64,000 nucleotides of DNA from Buchnera aphidicola (Hyperomyzus lactucae) (GTDB taxonomy: Bacteria > Pseudomonadota > Gammaproteobacteria > Enterobacterales > Enterobacteriaceae). The translations under genes were made by a program, and so were the position numbers. Shown here in pieces: positions 11,063-21,798 of this stretch. Below the pieces are notes generated by a model. It had not been told where the DNA came from. It was given only the letters and a program-made list of their open reading frames with translations, and made no database searches. Each line of letters begins with the position of its first letter. The stretch's first letter is position 1. The stretch is from NCBI RefSeq assembly GCF_005081705.1, contig NZ_CP034876.1, positions 71,236 to 135,235 of the forward strand, in the 5' to 3' direction.

Positions 11063-12191
11063 TATAGCATTAGAGAAAAATAATTTTTCTAATAAAAAAA
11101 CGGATAAAAATATTGTTGATCAAAAAAATTCATCTAGATCTATTTTTGATCAATTTAAAAAATATTTAATGAGTAAAGAAATAGAATTTGATAATGTTGT
11201 TACAGAAGAAAAAAAAGATGATAATACAAGTATTGTATATGCGAATTTTGTAATCAATAATTTATTAAATATTCTCAATAAAAAAGATATCTATTTTAAT
11301 ACTAATCTTATTCAAGATAAGATAACAGAAAAAAAAATAGAGAAGTATAATAGCATTATATCAGATAGTAATAACTTGTTAAAGAGTATAAAAAAAAATC
11401 AAAAACAAGAAAAATATACAATATTAAAAAAAGAATCATTATCAACTGAAATACTTCAAAAAAAAAATAAAAATCATTTTTTTTTAGTGAATAAATTTAT
11501 TGCTGTCAATAAAGTAAACAATGTCTTTTTAAAAAAAAATCATGATCCATTCGTTCAAAAAAAAGAAAATTTTTCTATTAATATTAAAAATAATATACCA
11601 TTTTTAAAAAACGAAAGAAAAATAATTTTTCTTAAAGATACAAAAAATCATAAAAATACTTTTCACGCATCTAAAATTACAAATAAAACACACAATGCAA
11701 TTAATCAAAAAGTTTCTTCAAAAGAGATTAATAAAAAAGAAGGTATGAAATTATATACAGATCCCTTGATGTTACATGATTCTAATAATTCTATTGAATG
11801 GAAAAACCTCATTAACAAAAAAATACTTTTATCTATTTTTAATAAAAAAAATCAAGTGGAAATGTATTTAAAACCAGAATATTTAGGAAACATACATATA
11901 AAAATTAAGATGAAACATAACCAGGTTCAATTAAATTTCATTTCTAATCATAATGAAGTGAGAATTTTTTTGGAAAATTATATACCTTTCTTACGTAATT
12001 CATTAAAAAAAAATGGAATTGAGTTAAAAAAATTTACTATTTGTAGTTCTTTAAAAAACAAAGAATTAAATAATTGTGAAAACTTATTATACAAAAGATT
12101 TTCAAAAATAGATGAATTTAAAAAAAATCTTAATGTACATGAACATCATTTAGAAAGAATAAAATACAAATCAATTGATGTATATGTTTAG
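11043..12191 (+). CDS. fliK: Flagellar hook-length control protein FliK
   Basis: Secreted ruler that sets hook length and switches export specificity; 382 residues (E. coli 375). The first 270 residues are Lys/Asn-rich and of low complexity. The C-terminal domain is recognisable near 285-345 by the PEYLGNIHIKI segment (family pattern: L.P..LG.v.v.i) and an FLRNSLKKNGIELKKF helix. The N-terminal part is strongly shaped by AT bias. Retention of a hook-length ruler agrees with hook-bearing but filament-free basal bodies. Confidence 0.85.
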   Translation: MLKAIYSIALEKNNFSNKKTDKNIVDQKNSSRSIFDQFKKYLMSKEIEFDNVVTEEKKDDNTSIVYANFVINNLLNILNKKDIYFNTNLIQDKITEKKIEKYNSIISDSNNLLKSIKKNQKQEKYTILKKESLSTEILQKKNKNHFFLVNKFIAVNKVNNVFLKKNHDPFVQKKENFSINIKNNIPFLKNERKIIFLKDTKNHKNTFHASKITNKTHNAINQKVSSKEINKKEGMKLYTDPLMLHDSNNSIEWKNLINKKILLSIFNKKNQVEMYLKPEYLGNIHIKIKMKHNQVQLNFISNHNEVRIFLENYIPFLRNSLKKNGIELKKFTICSSLKNKELNNCENLLYKRFSKIDEFKKNLNVHEHHLERIKYKSIDVYV

Positions 12192-12296
12192 TAAATAATA
12201 TAAAATATATGTTTTAAAGTAAAAATAATAATTTTATTCGATAGAAACGAGTTTTTAAGCTTATCTTATAATCACTTTTACCTGTGAGGTATGTAA

Positions 12297-13250
12297 ATGG
12301 GGAAAAGTAATAATGTGTACAATAAACGTCAACAAGTTTATCAAAAAGAAAAAAATTTATTTAATTTCTTACAAGAAGATGAAATTAAAATATTAGAAAA
12401 AATTAATAATTGTTTTATACATCAATTTGTAATAGATTGTTCTAATTTTATTAAAAGCAATATAAAATTAGTTTCTTGTGGCATGAAGGTAGAATCTTAT
12501 AACTCTAATAAAAAAAGTATAAAAAACTTTAATTATTGTAATTTAATTGAAATACTTCCTTATAAAAAACAATCCTTTATAATTTTTTCTTGTAATTTCT
12601 TATCTGTGATAATAGATCTTTTATTTGGAGGAAAAGGTAATTTTCAAAATAAAACTCATATAAAAATAGATGTTAATTCTACCGAATTTTTTATTCATAA
12701 AAAAATAATTAATTTGATAATAAATATTTTGTCTAGCATTTATAATAAATATTTTTCTTCAGAAATAAGTTTGATTGATACAAAAATAGTTATCAATTCC
12801 AAAGAACCTAATTTTGATTCTAATGAAATATTTTTAATTACTTCTTTTAATTTACATATTAATAATGTAGAAGTTTTTTTTAGTACTTTAATTCCATTAT
12901 CAATATTAAAAAAAATAAATAAAAATGCATTTGTTTCGATAAATAATGAGCAAAAATATATAAAGAAAAAAGATGAAAGTAAGATTAGTCTTAATAATAT
13001 ACATGATATTATATTAAATATAGAAGCTAGAATTAACAATGTTTCTATACCTTATGATAAATTTTATACTTTATCAGTAGGAGATATTTTACCAATTGAA
13101 AATCCTAATAAAGTTATTGGATATATAGAAAATAAACCTATTTTTATTGGTAAATATAAAAGATTTCATGAACAAAAAATTGTTTTTATAGAAAAATTTA
13201 TTAATTCTAATTTAGATTCGAATAAAGATGAGGAATACTTTCATGAGTAA
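12297..13250 (+). CDS. fliM: Flagellar C-ring protein FliM, CheY-binding N terminus lost
   Basis: C-ring protein between FliG and FliN; 317 residues (E. coli 334). The start is ATG 12297, eight bases after GAGG. The FliG-binding loop LLFGGKGNF is kept (GGKG at 111-114), as is the C-terminal FliN-like SpoA domain ([21 protein letters not shown]). The N-terminal peptide with the EIDALL motif, which binds phospho-CheY in E. coli, is absent; residues 1-25 are instead a Lys/Asn/Gln-rich stretch. This fits loss of chemotaxis while the ring is kept. Overlaps fliN by 8 bases. Confidence 0.92.
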   Translation: MGKSNNVYNKRQQVYQKEKNLFNFLQEDEIKILEKINNCFIHQFVIDCSNFIKSNIKLVSCGMKVESYNSNKKSIKNFNYCNLIEILPYKKQSFIIFSCNFLSVIIDLLFGGKGNFQNKTHIKIDVNSTEFFIHKKIINLIINILSSIYNKYFSSEISLIDTKIVINSKEPNFDSNEIFLITSFNLHINNVEVFFSTLIPLSILKKINKNAFVSINNEQKYIKKKDESKISLNNIHDIILNIEARINNVSIPYDKFYTLSVGDILPIENPNKVIGYIENKPIFIGKYKRFHEQKIVFIEKFINSNLDSNKDEEYFHE

Positions 13251-13623
13251 TATACAAAAAAATGATAATAATGAAAAATTAATTGATTCCGAAAAGAGCA
13301 TACTTGAAAAAGAAGATATTAATAATAATTTGCTGGATCAAGTAAATTCAAATAAAAATGCATCTAATAATACTAATATTTTACTTAATACATTAGTTAA
13401 TTTAACTGTAGAATTAGGTAAATCAAAAATAAAAATTAAAGATTTTCTTGGTTTTTCAAAAGGAAGTATGTTAATTTTAGATAAATTAAAAAAAGAACCG
13501 TTAGATATTTTTATTAACGGTCATTTAATTGCATCTGGTGAAATTGTAGTCTTAGAAGAAAAATATGGTCTTCGTATTACTAGCATAAAAAATTCTTTAG
13601 AAAATATAAATATTTCAGTTTAA
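13243..13623 (+). CDS. fliN: Flagellar C-ring protein FliN
   Basis: Lowest ring of the C ring and the docking site for FliH-FliI; 126 residues (E. coli 137). ATG 13243, overlapping the fliM stop, is preferred to ATG 13228 inside fliM because MSNIQKN resembles usual FliN starts. The conserved SpoA fold is clear: [18 protein letters not shown], then GSMLILDKL and [19 protein letters not shown] sequence. Confidence 0.93.
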   Translation: MSNIQKNDNNEKLIDSEKSILEKEDINNNLLDQVNSNKNASNNTNILLNTLVNLTVELGKSKIKIKDFLGFSKGSMLILDKLKKEPLDIFINGHLIASGEIVVLEEKYGLRITSIKNSLENINISV

Positions 13624-13634
13624 ATTTAAATTTT

Positions 13635-14774
13635 ATGAAAAATAATGCATCATTTCAATCACTATCTAATATTTTTGAGCCACTATTAAATAGTGAAAAA
13701 TTTTTTCAAATAACCAGTTCATTATCTCAAATAATATTACTAATATTATTTTTTAGTTGGATCTTAAAAAAGATTTCTATTTTTAAAATGAATAACCTAA
13801 TCTCTTCTATGAAAATTATAGATAAATTATCCGTTGGACCACATGAATCTGTTGTTATTATAGACGTAAAAGAAATAAGACTAGTATTAGGTGTAACAAC
13901 AAAAAATATTACTTGTTTGTACACATTATCATCAATTTTAAAAGATAAACCAATAAGCAAAACAGACAATACTCTATTACAGAAAAGTTCTTTTAATTAT
14001 TTTTTAAAAAATTTTTCTAAAATTTCCTGGAAAAAAACAATGTTTTATCGAATCATTCCATTTTTAGTTCTATTGTTATTTTCTCCAACAGTTCGTGCAG
14101 AAATACCTGGATTAACAAGTCACCTTTTAGATGATGGAGGTCAAACTTGGTCTGTACCAGTACAAACATTGGTTTTTTTAACATCATTAACTTTTCTTCC
14201 AGCATTTCTTCTGATGATGACTAGTTTTACAAGAATTATTATTGTTTTTGGTTTATTAAGAAATGCATTAGGTACTCCATATGCTCCACCTAACCAAATA
14301 TTGTTAGGTTTAGCGATGTTTTTAACTTTTTTTATTATGTCTCCAACTTTAGATAAAGTTTATAAAGATGCGTATATACCATTTAGTGAAGAAAAAATAA
14401 GTATGGAAGATGCTATTGTAAAAGGTTCAGTACCTCTAAAACAGTTTATGTTAAATCAAACACGAATACCTGATTTAGAATTATTTTCAAAATTAGCACA
14501 TATTTCTTCTTATAAAAATAAAAATGAAATACCCATGCGAATTTTATTGCCATCTTTTATTACCAGCGAATTAAAAACCGCTTTTCAAATTGGATTCACT
14601 ATTTTTATACCTTTTTTAATTATTGATTTAGTAGTCGCAAGTGTACTGATGGCTCTTGGTATGATGATGGTACCACCTTCAACAATTTCCTTACCTTTTA
14701 AATTAATGTTGTTTGTACTAGTAGATGGATGGCAACTATTAATTACTTCATTAGCACAAAGTTTTAATACATAG
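13635..14774 (+). CDS. fliP: Flagellar export gate FliO-FliP fusion protein
   Basis: One 379-residue reading frame covers what E. coli makes as FliO (about 121 residues) and FliP (245). Residues 1-135 have a membrane helix near 28-45 and a FliO-like [20 protein letters not shown] domain. Residues 136 on begin like the FliP signal peptide ([14 protein letters not shown], Ala-rich cleavage site VRAEIPG), followed by the conserved gate core ([44 protein letters not shown]). FliP is the export-gate core with FliQ and FliR. The internal ATG at 14041 could also give FliP alone. Identification secure; whether one or two polypeptides form is not settled. Confidence 0.92.
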   Translation: MKNNASFQSLSNIFEPLLNSEKFFQITSSLSQIILLILFFSWILKKISIFKMNNLISSMKIIDKLSVGPHESVVIIDVKEIRLVLGVTTKNITCLYTLSSILKDKPISKTDNTLLQKSSFNYFLKNFSKISWKKTMFYRIIPFLVLLLFSPTVRAEIPGLTSHLLDDGGQTWSVPVQTLVFLTSLTFLPAFLLMMTSFTRIIIVFGLLRNALGTPYAPPNQILLGLAMFLTFFIMSPTLDKVYKDAYIPFSEEKISMEDAIVKGSVPLKQFMLNQTRIPDLELFSKLAHISSYKNKNEIPMRILLPSFITSELKTAFQIGFTIFIPFLIIDLVVASVLMALGMMMVPPSTISLPFKLMLFVLVDGWQLLITSLAQSFNT

Positions 14775-14844
14775 TTTGTTCATCAATATTTTTGTATGTT
14801 ATTAACAATATTAAATTAATTCTAAAAAATGGAGATGTTTATTT

Positions 14845-15114
14845 ATGACATCTGAATATGTAATGGAATTATTTCATGATGCTATGAAAATTACATTAAT
14901 GCTTTCAGCACCATTATTATTAGCAGCTTTAATTAGTGGATTAGTTATTAGTATATTACAAGCAGCTACACAAGTGAATGAACAAACTTTATCTTTTATT
15001 CCTAAAATTATTTCTATTTTAGGTGTGATGGCAATACTTGGACCTTGGATGTTAGGCGTTATGCTAGACTATATGCATAATTTATTTAACAATATACCAT
15101 TGATTATCAAATAA
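14845..15114 (+). CDS. fliQ: Flagellar export gate protein FliQ
   Basis: Two-helix membrane subunit of the FliPQR gate; 89 residues, the same as E. coli. Hydrophobic segments lie at about 17-38 and 50-75, and LLSGLVISILQAATQVNEQTL-type sequence between them is highly conserved in the family. Its stop overlaps the start of fliR (TAATG). Confidence 0.96.
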   Translation: MTSEYVMELFHDAMKITLMLSAPLLLAALISGLVISILQAATQVNEQTLSFIPKIISILGVMAILGPWMLGVMLDYMHNLFNNIPLIIK

Positions 15115-15890
15115 TGTTAACATTCAACAGTTTTCAACTGATAACGTTAATAAGTAGTTTTTTTTGGCCCATGGTACGAATTTTGTCTTTTATTTCTGTC
15201 GTACCTATTTTAAATCACAAACTTATCAATAAAAAGAATAAAATAGTTTTATCTTGTATAATAAGTTGGTTAGTATCACCTTTTTTACCTGAAGTTCATA
15301 CTGTTTTATTTTCTTGTTTTGGGTTCTTGTCATTGATTCAACAAATATTAATCGGTATTGTTTTAGGCTTTACCGCACAATTTTTATTTGTTACAGTGAA
15401 TTTAGCCGGGGAAATAATTGGCTTGCAAATGGGTTTATCATTTGCAACCTTTTTTAATAATAATAACCATCTTGGTACTTCTATAATATCTCGTTTATTA
15501 AATGTATTAACTTTATTTTTTTTTCTAGTTCTTAATATTCATCTTTATTTAATTTCTATACTCATTGATAGTTTTTATAGTATGCCTATTGATGGCTATG
15601 ATTTAAATATGAATATTTTTTTTATTTTATTAAAATTTTCTGGTAATATTTTTTTAAATGGTATTTTATTGGTTTTACCAATAATGATTGTTTTATTAGC
15701 AATTAGTTTTATTATGAGTTTATTAAATCGTTTATCTCCTCAAATATCTATTTTCTCGATTGGGTTTTCATTAAATTTATTAGTAGGAATAATAGTCTTG
15801 TATTCTTTAATATCTATTATATTTCCTTTTCTTGAAAAATTATTACATGAACTCATGTTTTTTATATCTAAGATATTCATACAAATATAA
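15114..15890 (+). CDS. fliR: Flagellar export gate protein FliR
   Basis: Membrane subunit that closes the FliPQR export gate; 258 residues (E. coli 261) with six hydrophobic segments. Recognisable parts are WPMVRILSFISVVPILNHK near the N terminus, EIIGLQMGLSFATFF in the middle and LNRLSPQISIFSIGFSLNLLVG near 205-225. Last gene of the fli cluster; a strong terminator follows about 90 bases later. Confidence 0.94.
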   Translation: MLTFNSFQLITLISSFFWPMVRILSFISVVPILNHKLINKKNKIVLSCIISWLVSPFLPEVHTVLFSCFGFLSLIQQILIGIVLGFTAQFLFVTVNLAGEIIGLQMGLSFATFFNNNNHLGTSIISRLLNVLTLFFFLVLNIHLYLISILIDSFYSMPIDGYDLNMNIFFILLKFSGNIFLNGILLVLPIMIVLLAISFIMSLLNRLSPQISIFSIGFSLNLLVGIIVLYSLISIIFPFLEKLLHELMFFISKIFIQI

Positions 15891-15980
15891 TGTTATATTA
15901 AATTAATGCTTTTTACTTTTATGAAAAATATTTAAAGCAATTAAATGTTTTTTTATAAACAATTAATAATTAACTTTAAA

Positions 15981-16019
15981 TAAAGTATAATTTTTTTAAA
16001 ATTATACTTTAATTTTTTT
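15981..16019 (+). terminator. Intrinsic terminator after fliR
   Basis: A 14-base-pair perfect stem (15981-15994 with 15998-16011, loop of three T) is followed by seven T (16013-16019). It lies between the convergent fliR and rpmG genes and can end transcription from fliR; its reverse reading could also serve rpmG. Confidence 0.8.
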
Positions 16020-16053
16020 GATTTAATAGACCAGATTTTTGTAATACAAATTA

Positions 16054-16221
16054 TTATTTTATTTTTGCTTCATTGTACAAGACATGCTTGCGAATTACAG
16101 GATCGTATTTTTTAAATTTTAATTTATCTGGTGTATTTCTTTTGTTTTTCGTCGTAGTATAATAGTGACCAGTTCCTGCCGATGAAACCATTTTTATTTT
16201 TTCACGATTTTTTTTAGCCAT
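16054..16221 (-). CDS. rpmG: 50S ribosomal protein L33
   Basis: Small protein of the large ribosomal subunit near the E site. The minus strand encodes 55 residues from ATG 16221, the same length as E. coli, beginning [16 protein letters not shown] and ending NEAKIK, with the family core [16 protein letters not shown]. Like the E. coli form it has no zinc-binding cysteines. It follows rpmB by ten bases, as in the E. coli rpmB-rpmG operon. Confidence 0.96.
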   Translation of the reverse strand: MAKKNREKIKMVSSAGTGHYYTTTKNKRNTPDKLKFKKYDPVIRKHVLYNEAKIK

Positions 16222-16231
16222 CAATCAACCT

Positions 16232-16459
16232 TTATTTTTTATATTTTATATTTTGCATGATAATTTCAATTCCTTTTTTATCAATACAACGCATGCCATG
16301 AGTTGAAACGCGTAATTTAATAAATCTTTTTTCATCAGCAATCCAAAATCGATGATATTGAATATTTGTTAAAAAATTTCTTTTAGTTGCATTCATGGCA
16401 TGAGAACGATGATTACCAATCATTCTTTTTTTACCAGTAACTTGACATATACGTGACAT
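16232..16459 (-). CDS. rpmB: 50S ribosomal protein L28
   Basis: Large-subunit ribosomal protein; 75 residues (E. coli 78). The N terminus [16 protein letters not shown] and the core [17 protein letters not shown] are typical. First gene of the rpmB-rpmG pair. The E. coli neighbour mutM is not here. Confidence 0.96.
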   Translation of the reverse strand: MSRICQVTGKKRMIGNHRSHAMNATKRNFLTNIQYHRFWIADEKRFIKLRVSTHGMRCIDKKGIEIIMQNIKYKK

Positions 16460-16723
16460 AATTTATTCTCTTAAATTACAATTTAATATATTTTTTTAAT
16501 AGATTTATGTGCAAATATTTTAACATATTATAAAAAACTATAATAGTTGTTTAATTTTTGCTAATCTTTATAAGATATATTGTAATAAAATTATATTTAT
16601 AATTAAGGATACTTCAAAATGTAAAGTAATTTTTTATATAAATATATTATATTACCTTTTATTTAATTAAATATAAATTAATTTTTTTACCTGTATGAGT
16701 GAATATTAAATCAGGATACTTTT

Positions 16724-19624
16724 ATGAGTATATATCAGAGATGCTTATCTAAATCTTTGATTTTTTTTTCTGTTTTCTTTATTATTTTTTTGTTATTTAT
16801 AGAAAGTAGTATAGGATTCAAATGGGTTTTTAATTTTACTAGTTGTTTTTTTACGGGACTTAAAACGGAAGAAATATTAGGAAATTGGCGTGATTTTACG
16901 TTAAAAAATATTAAATACAATGTTTTTGGATTCTCTATTAAAGCTAATAGTATACATGTTATAATCGATATTAAATCCTTTTTTAAAAATTCTACAATTT
17001 TTAAAGAGATTAACGCAAAAAATTTAATAATTTCTCTAGAAAAAAGCATATCTGCCAATGTTGACAAAAAAAATAGATCTATTGATTTTAAAAAAAATAA
17101 TATTTTTGTTAAATTTCCTATCATTTTTCAAAAAATATACGTAGATAAAATATTACTTAAAACTTCTAAAACACACATATCTTTTTTTAAGATTTCAAGT
17201 GGTTTGGAATTAATTAATAATAAGATTATTTTTTCTCCTACTGATGTTAGTACTATTCATATTACATCTCCGCATCTTATTAGTAAAAAAAATATATTTC
17301 AAAAATTAGATTTTATAAAGACTATTAATAATTCTAATAAAATATATGATGCCTTATATTTTTTTGCTAATAAACCTAAAATCTTTATTCCATTAAATAT
17401 TAATTTAAAACTTTTTAAATGTAAAAGAATAAATTTTAAAAATTATAAAAAAAATAACTTATTTCAAGTCAAATTAAAAGCTAAAGTAAAAAATAATATT
17501 TTAAAAATAAAAAGATTACAAATAGATTCTACGTTTTTAAAAATAAAATCTTATGGCAAAATTATTTTTCATAATAATTCTTCAATTTCATGTCTCATTA
17601 AAAATAAAATATTCATACCAAGATTTCATAATAGAATTATAAAATTTTTATTTAAAGCTAATTTAACTAATAAATTGATATTTAAATTACAGACTAATAA
17701 TTTATACAAAACTAATATTCATGGAAGAGTGCTATTAGATCATTTAGACTATCCATTTTATATAAACTTGAAGAGCAAAAATCTTCTATGGTCTATAAGA
17801 AAAGATCTTGTTTTAAAATTAAATGATTTCAATGGTATGTTAATGGGAAAAATAAATAATTATTCTTTATCTTTAAAAAATGTTTTTAGTATAGAAGGTA
17901 TGCCATCAGTTTTTATCAATATTTATGGAAGAGGTAATTTGCAAAATATATATATAAAACATATTAAATGTTTCCCTATTAAACAAAAAAAAATTGATAA
18001 AGAAACTATAAATTTTAAAAAAAATGTTATATATAATAAACATATATTAGATTTAATAGGTAAAATTAACTTATCAGGTCGAGTAGAGAACAATTTATAT
18101 AATTTATATATTCCTAAAATAGATTTACATAGTAATATAATGAAAAAAAAAATATCTATATTAGGTTCTTTATATTACAAAAATTTTAATTTATTAGAAA
18201 TTCCTGGTATAAATTTACTTGCAGGAAATAATAAACTGTTTTTACAAGGTTCATTAGGAAAGAAATATAATGTTTATTCATCCATTTATGCTAATAAATT
18301 AGATTATTTTTTACCGGATTTAAAAGGTCGAATTAAAGCAAAAATACGTTCTTATAATAAAAATAATTTGCCCACGATTACTAGTAAAATTTTATCTGAT
18401 AATTTGCAATGGAATAATATATACTCAAAAAGTATTAAAATATTTACAAATATAAATGTTCAAGATGCTGATTCTGGAAATATTTTAGTTAATGCAAAAA
18501 AAATTCATTTTTCTAATTTTCATATTAATTCTTTACATATTCAAACTAAATGGAATTGTAATAAGCAAACATTTTATTTTTTATTAAAAAGTAATAAGAT
18601 ATATGTAAACTTAATTCTAAATGGAGTTTTTAATGATAAAACAGGAAATTGGCATGGTTTATTAAAAAAAATAAACATTAAAACTTTTTTAGGAAGTATA
18701 AAAATAAAAAAAAGTCCAGTCATTTCTTATTCTAACTCGAATAATAATATAAGTGATTTTTATAAAAAAAACATAAAAATAAAAGATACGTTTTCATTTC
18801 TGTTAAAAAAAACCAGAACTTCTTTATACGAAACGTTTCATCAGTCTCTTATAAATTTTAAGAGCGAAGTATCTATTGATGCCAAATTAAAATGGATGTT
18901 GGGAGAAAATATTTCTAGTGGTAAATTGTTGTTAACTGGTGACAATATAATTTTAGAAAAAAAAACAACGGAAAAAAAAATTTTTGAAAACATAGATTAT
19001 TTAAAATTATCTATGAACATAATAAAAAATACTTTTGAAAGTAAATGGATGATTATAAAAAATAAAAATTCATTAAAAAATACAAATGCTATTGGATACT
19101 TAAATATTATAGACATATATAATACAAAAAATATAGAAGGTAAATGTACTTTTTCTTATTTTCCTGTTTCTTTTTTAAATTTTTTCACGAACAGTTTTAA
19201 AAAAACAAAAGGTACATTTGAAAGTAATATAAATATTTTTGGTACTTTGTCTCGCCCTAAAATATCTGCTGATTTGAGTTTTCAAGACATTTTTATTAAA
19301 AGTGATAATTTATTAAAATACATAACTTTATTTTTTCCTTATTTTTTAAATAAAACAGAAAATATAAGAATAAATCAAGAAGTTATCATAAAAAAAGGAA
19401 ATATATTATTTACATTAGATTTTATTTCAAAAAAATCTAGTGAGATAGAGTGGAATCTTTTATTTAATAGTAAAAAAATAGAATTAATCGTTCTTCCTAA
19501 GATAAAAATCAAATTATCTTCTCAGTTAAATCTACATTATTTATATTCAAAATATGATTTAATTGGATATATAAAATTTTCTTTATTTTATTTTAGAATT
19601 AATGAAAAAAATTTTATTTTTTGA
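16724..19624 (+). CDS. tamB: Translocation and assembly module protein TamB, shortened
   Basis: Inner-membrane-anchored AsmA-like protein that spans the periplasm as a beta-taco and helps outer-membrane assembly and lipid transport. 966 residues against about 1259 in E. coli. An N-terminal signal anchor lies at about 13-32 and is followed by long Asn/Lys/Ile-rich beta repeats; the C-terminal DUF490 region (about 720-966) is the most recognisable part and ends in Phe. Start ATG 16724 follows an AGGA. Upstream is rpmB, so the partner gene tamA is missing from its usual place. Strong divergence, but the frame is open for 2.9 kb, arguing for function. Confidence 0.85.
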   Translation: MSIYQRCLSKSLIFFSVFFIIFLLFIESSIGFKWVFNFTSCFFTGLKTEEILGNWRDFTLKNIKYNVFGFSIKANSIHVIIDIKSFFKNSTIFKEINAKNLIISLEKSISANVDKKNRSIDFKKNNIFVKFPIIFQKIYVDKILLKTSKTHISFFKISSGLELINNKIIFSPTDVSTIHITSPHLISKKNIFQKLDFIKTINNSNKIYDALYFFANKPKIFIPLNINLKLFKCKRINFKNYKKNNLFQVKLKAKVKNNILKIKRLQIDSTFLKIKSYGKIIFHNNSSISCLIKNKIFIPRFHNRIIKFLFKANLTNKLIFKLQTNNLYKTNIHGRVLLDHLDYPFYINLKSKNLLWSIRKDLVLKLNDFNGMLMGKINNYSLSLKNVFSIEGMPSVFINIYGRGNLQNIYIKHIKCFPIKQKKIDKETINFKKNVIYNKHILDLIGKINLSGRVENNLYNLYIPKIDLHSNIMKKKISILGSLYYKNFNLLEIPGINLLAGNNKLFLQGSLGKKYNVYSSIYANKLDYFLPDLKGRIKAKIRSYNKNNLPTITSKILSDNLQWNNIYSKSIKIFTNINVQDADSGNILVNAKKIHFSNFHINSLHIQTKWNCNKQTFYFLLKSNKIYVNLILNGVFNDKTGNWHGLLKKINIKTFLGSIKIKKSPVISYSNSNNNISDFYKKNIKIKDTFSFLLKKTRTSLYETFHQSLINFKSEVSIDAKLKWMLGENISSGKLLLTGDNIILEKKTTEKKIFENIDYLKLSMNIIKNTFESKWMIIKNKNSLKNTNAIGYLNIIDIYNTKNIEGKCTFSYFPVSFLNFFTNSFKKTKGTFESNINIFGTLSRPKISADLSFQDIFIKSDNLLKYITLFFPYFLNKTENIRINQEVIIKKGNILFTLDFISKKSSEIEWNLLFNSKKIELIVLPKIKIKLSSQLNLHYLYSKYDLIGYIKFSLFYFRINEKNFIF

Positions 19625-19659
19625 TACTTTTTAACAAGTATATTACTTGTTAAAAGTAT
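19624..19659 (+). terminator. Bidirectional terminator between tamB and ppa
   Basis: The arms 19624-19640 and 19644-19659 pair over 16 base pairs with one bulged T and a three-base loop. A and T runs near the base allow it to act in both directions between these convergent genes. The tamB stop codon lies at its left edge. Confidence 0.65.
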
Positions 19660-19668
19660 ATTCTATAT

Positions 19669-20196
19669 CTATTTTTTAGCACGATTATATGCGCTAATGA
19701 TTTCTGATTTTGCATCTTGACAATTTCCCCATCCAACAATTTCTACCCATTTATCTTTTTCTAATGTTTTATAGTTTTGAAAAAAATGAGAAATTTGTTC
19801 CTTTAATAATATTGATATATCTGATATATCATTTATATTTTTGTATTCTTTACAGATCTTATCGTTGGGTACTGCTATTATTTTAGCATCATCTCCTGAT
19901 TCATCACGCATTTTTAATATTCCAATAGGTTTGCAATGAACTACACAATGAGATTGTATTGGATAATGAGAAGGTACTAATACATCTAAAGGATCACCAT
20001 CTAAAGATAAAGTTTGATTTATATATCCATAGTTGCAGGGATAAAACATTGGTGTTGGTATAAAACGGTCTACAAATAGCATGCCCGATTCTTTATCTAT
20101 TTCATATTTTATAGGGGATGAATTAGAGGAGATTTCTATAATAACGTATATATCGTTTGGTATATTATTACCTGCAATAATTTTATTTATATTCAT
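19669..20196 (-). CDS. ppa: Inorganic pyrophosphatase
   Basis: Mg-dependent hydrolysis of pyrophosphate to phosphate, pulling biosynthetic reactions forward. ATG 20196 (MNINKIIAG) is chosen because AGGA sits nine bases upstream and it matches the E. coli start; the upstream GTG at 20214 is unlikely. The product is 175 residues. Active-site signature DGDPLDVLV (metal-binding Asp residues), EIDKESG and FYPCNYGYI are present, as is the conserved DAKIIAVP. Convergent with tamB. Confidence 0.95.
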   Translation of the reverse strand: MNINKIIAGNNIPNDIYVIIEISSNSSPIKYEIDKESGMLFVDRFIPTPMFYPCNYGYINQTLSLDGDPLDVLVPSHYPIQSHCVVHCKPIGILKMRDESGDDAKIIAVPNDKICKEYKNINDISDISILLKEQISHFFQNYKTLEKDKWVEIVGWGNCQDAKSEIISAYNRAKK

Positions 20197-20388
20197 ATAT
20201 ATTCCTGAAGACACTTTGTTAAGTTAATATTTTTTATAAAGTAAGCAAATAAAAATATAATATTAAGTAGATGTTAACATTGACTAATAATTATATCTAG
20301 ACTTTATATAAAGTAATTTATTTTAATTTTCAGTATTTTTTAATATAATATTTGTATATAAAAGAAAATATTTTTTGAGGGTTCATAA

Positions 20389-21735
20389 ATGTCTTTGATA
20401 AAAGAAATAGAAATAGAAGAATCATTACTTGTGAATACAGTAAAAAAAACACTTCAATTAGCCTTCAATCAAACTACTGCTATTGAGGTTTTTATTAAAA
20501 AAACAATAGGTATTAGTGTTAATATAAGAAATGGCACTCTTGAAAATGTTGCTTTTAATAGTGATGGTGCTTTATTTATAACCGTATACAATAAGTTTTC
20601 TAAAGGAAGTGTTTCATCTAAAGATTTTAGTGTTAATGGTATTAAAAAAATGTTAGAGATGGCTATTAATATTTCAAAGTATTCTTCTTCTGATTTTTTT
20701 TCAGGATTACCAGATATCAAATTATTATGTTTTCACGCTATGAATCTTGATTTGTTTCATCCATGGGAATTTAATCTAGAAAATGCCATTAAATTTTGTG
20801 TATTATCAGAAAAAGAAAGCTTTAAATTTGATAAAAGAATTATTAATAGTGAGGGTAGTTTTTTTAATAGTCATGTTACTATAAATGTTTTTGGTAATAG
20901 CTTAGGTGTATTAGAAAAATACAAATCCACTCGTTATTCTATCTATAATTGCATGATTGCTCAAGATAAAAATTCCATGCAGAGAGATTTTGATTATTCT
21001 ATTTCAAGAAAAATAAATGATTTAGAACCACCAGAAACATTAGGAAAAAAAACTGCTAAACGTGTTATATCTAGATTGGGTTCAAGAAAAATAAACACTA
21101 TGAAATCCCCAGTAATGTTTTCAGCAGAAATATCACATGTTTTTTTTTCTCATCTTGTAAGTGCTATTAGCGGTGATAACGTTTATCAAAAATCTACATT
21201 TTTAATCAATAATTTAAAGACAAAAATTTTTCCCAACTGGTTGAATATTAAAGAAAATCCTCACTTAAAAAAAGGTTTAGGAAGTAAACCTTTTGATAAT
21301 GAAGGAGTATCTACAAATTCTAAATATATTATTCAAAATGGAATATTACAAACTTGGTTATTAAATAGTTACAATGCTCGTAAGCTTCAATTAAAAAGTA
21401 CAGGAAATTGTGGTGGAATTTATAATTGGTTAGTTTCAAATAATAATATATCTTTTGAAGAACTATTGAAAAAAATGAATAAAGGTATACTAATCACTGA
21501 GTTAATGGGACAGGGTGTAGATATTGTAAGTGGAAATTATTCGCGTGGAGCAGTTGGTTTTTGGATCGAAAATGGGAAAATTTCATATCCAGTTAATGAA
21601 ATCACTATATCTGGAAATTTAAAAAATATGTGGAATGATATTCTTGGTATTAGTACTGATATTGATACACGCAATAATATTCAATGTGGTTCAATTTTAT
21701 TATCTGAAATGCAAATTTCTGGAATTAGTTCTTAA
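20389..21735 (+). CDS. pmbA: TldE/PmbA subunit of the TldD-TldE metalloprotease
   Basis: Non-catalytic half of the TldD-TldE protease, which in E. coli matures microcin B17 and degrades CcdA. 448 residues (E. coli 450), starting ATG 20389 after GAGGG. N-terminal part [16 protein letters not shown] and the C-terminal [21 protein letters not shown] motif are typical. Like other TldE proteins it lacks the HExxxH zinc motif, so it needs TldD, encoded elsewhere if present. Why an endosymbiont keeps it is not known. Confidence 0.93.
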   Translation: MSLIKEIEIEESLLVNTVKKTLQLAFNQTTAIEVFIKKTIGISVNIRNGTLENVAFNSDGALFITVYNKFSKGSVSSKDFSVNGIKKMLEMAINISKYSSSDFFSGLPDIKLLCFHAMNLDLFHPWEFNLENAIKFCVLSEKESFKFDKRIINSEGSFFNSHVTINVFGNSLGVLEKYKSTRYSIYNCMIAQDKNSMQRDFDYSISRKINDLEPPETLGKKTAKRVISRLGSRKINTMKSPVMFSAEISHVFFSHLVSAISGDNVYQKSTFLINNLKTKIFPNWLNIKENPHLKKGLGSKPFDNEGVSTNSKYIIQNGILQTWLLNSYNARKLQLKSTGNCGGIYNWLVSNNNISFEELLKKMNKGILITELMGQGVDIVSGNYSRGAVGFWIENGKISYPVNEITISGNLKNMWNDILGISTDIDTRNNIQCGSILLSEMQISGISS

Positions 21736-21765
21736 TTTATTTGATGAAATTTTTATAAATTTATT

Positions 21766-21789
21766 AAAGGTAATAAGTTTATTACCTTT
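21766..21789 (-). terminator. Bidirectional hairpin between pmbA and rnpB
   Basis: AAAGGTAATAA (21766-21776) pairs with TTATTACCTTT (21779-21789). It lies between the pmbA stop and the 3' end of rnpB on the other strand, with T-rich sequence on both sides. The likely terminator of rnpB and perhaps of pmbA. Confidence 0.6.
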
Positions 21790-21798
21790 ATAAAAATA

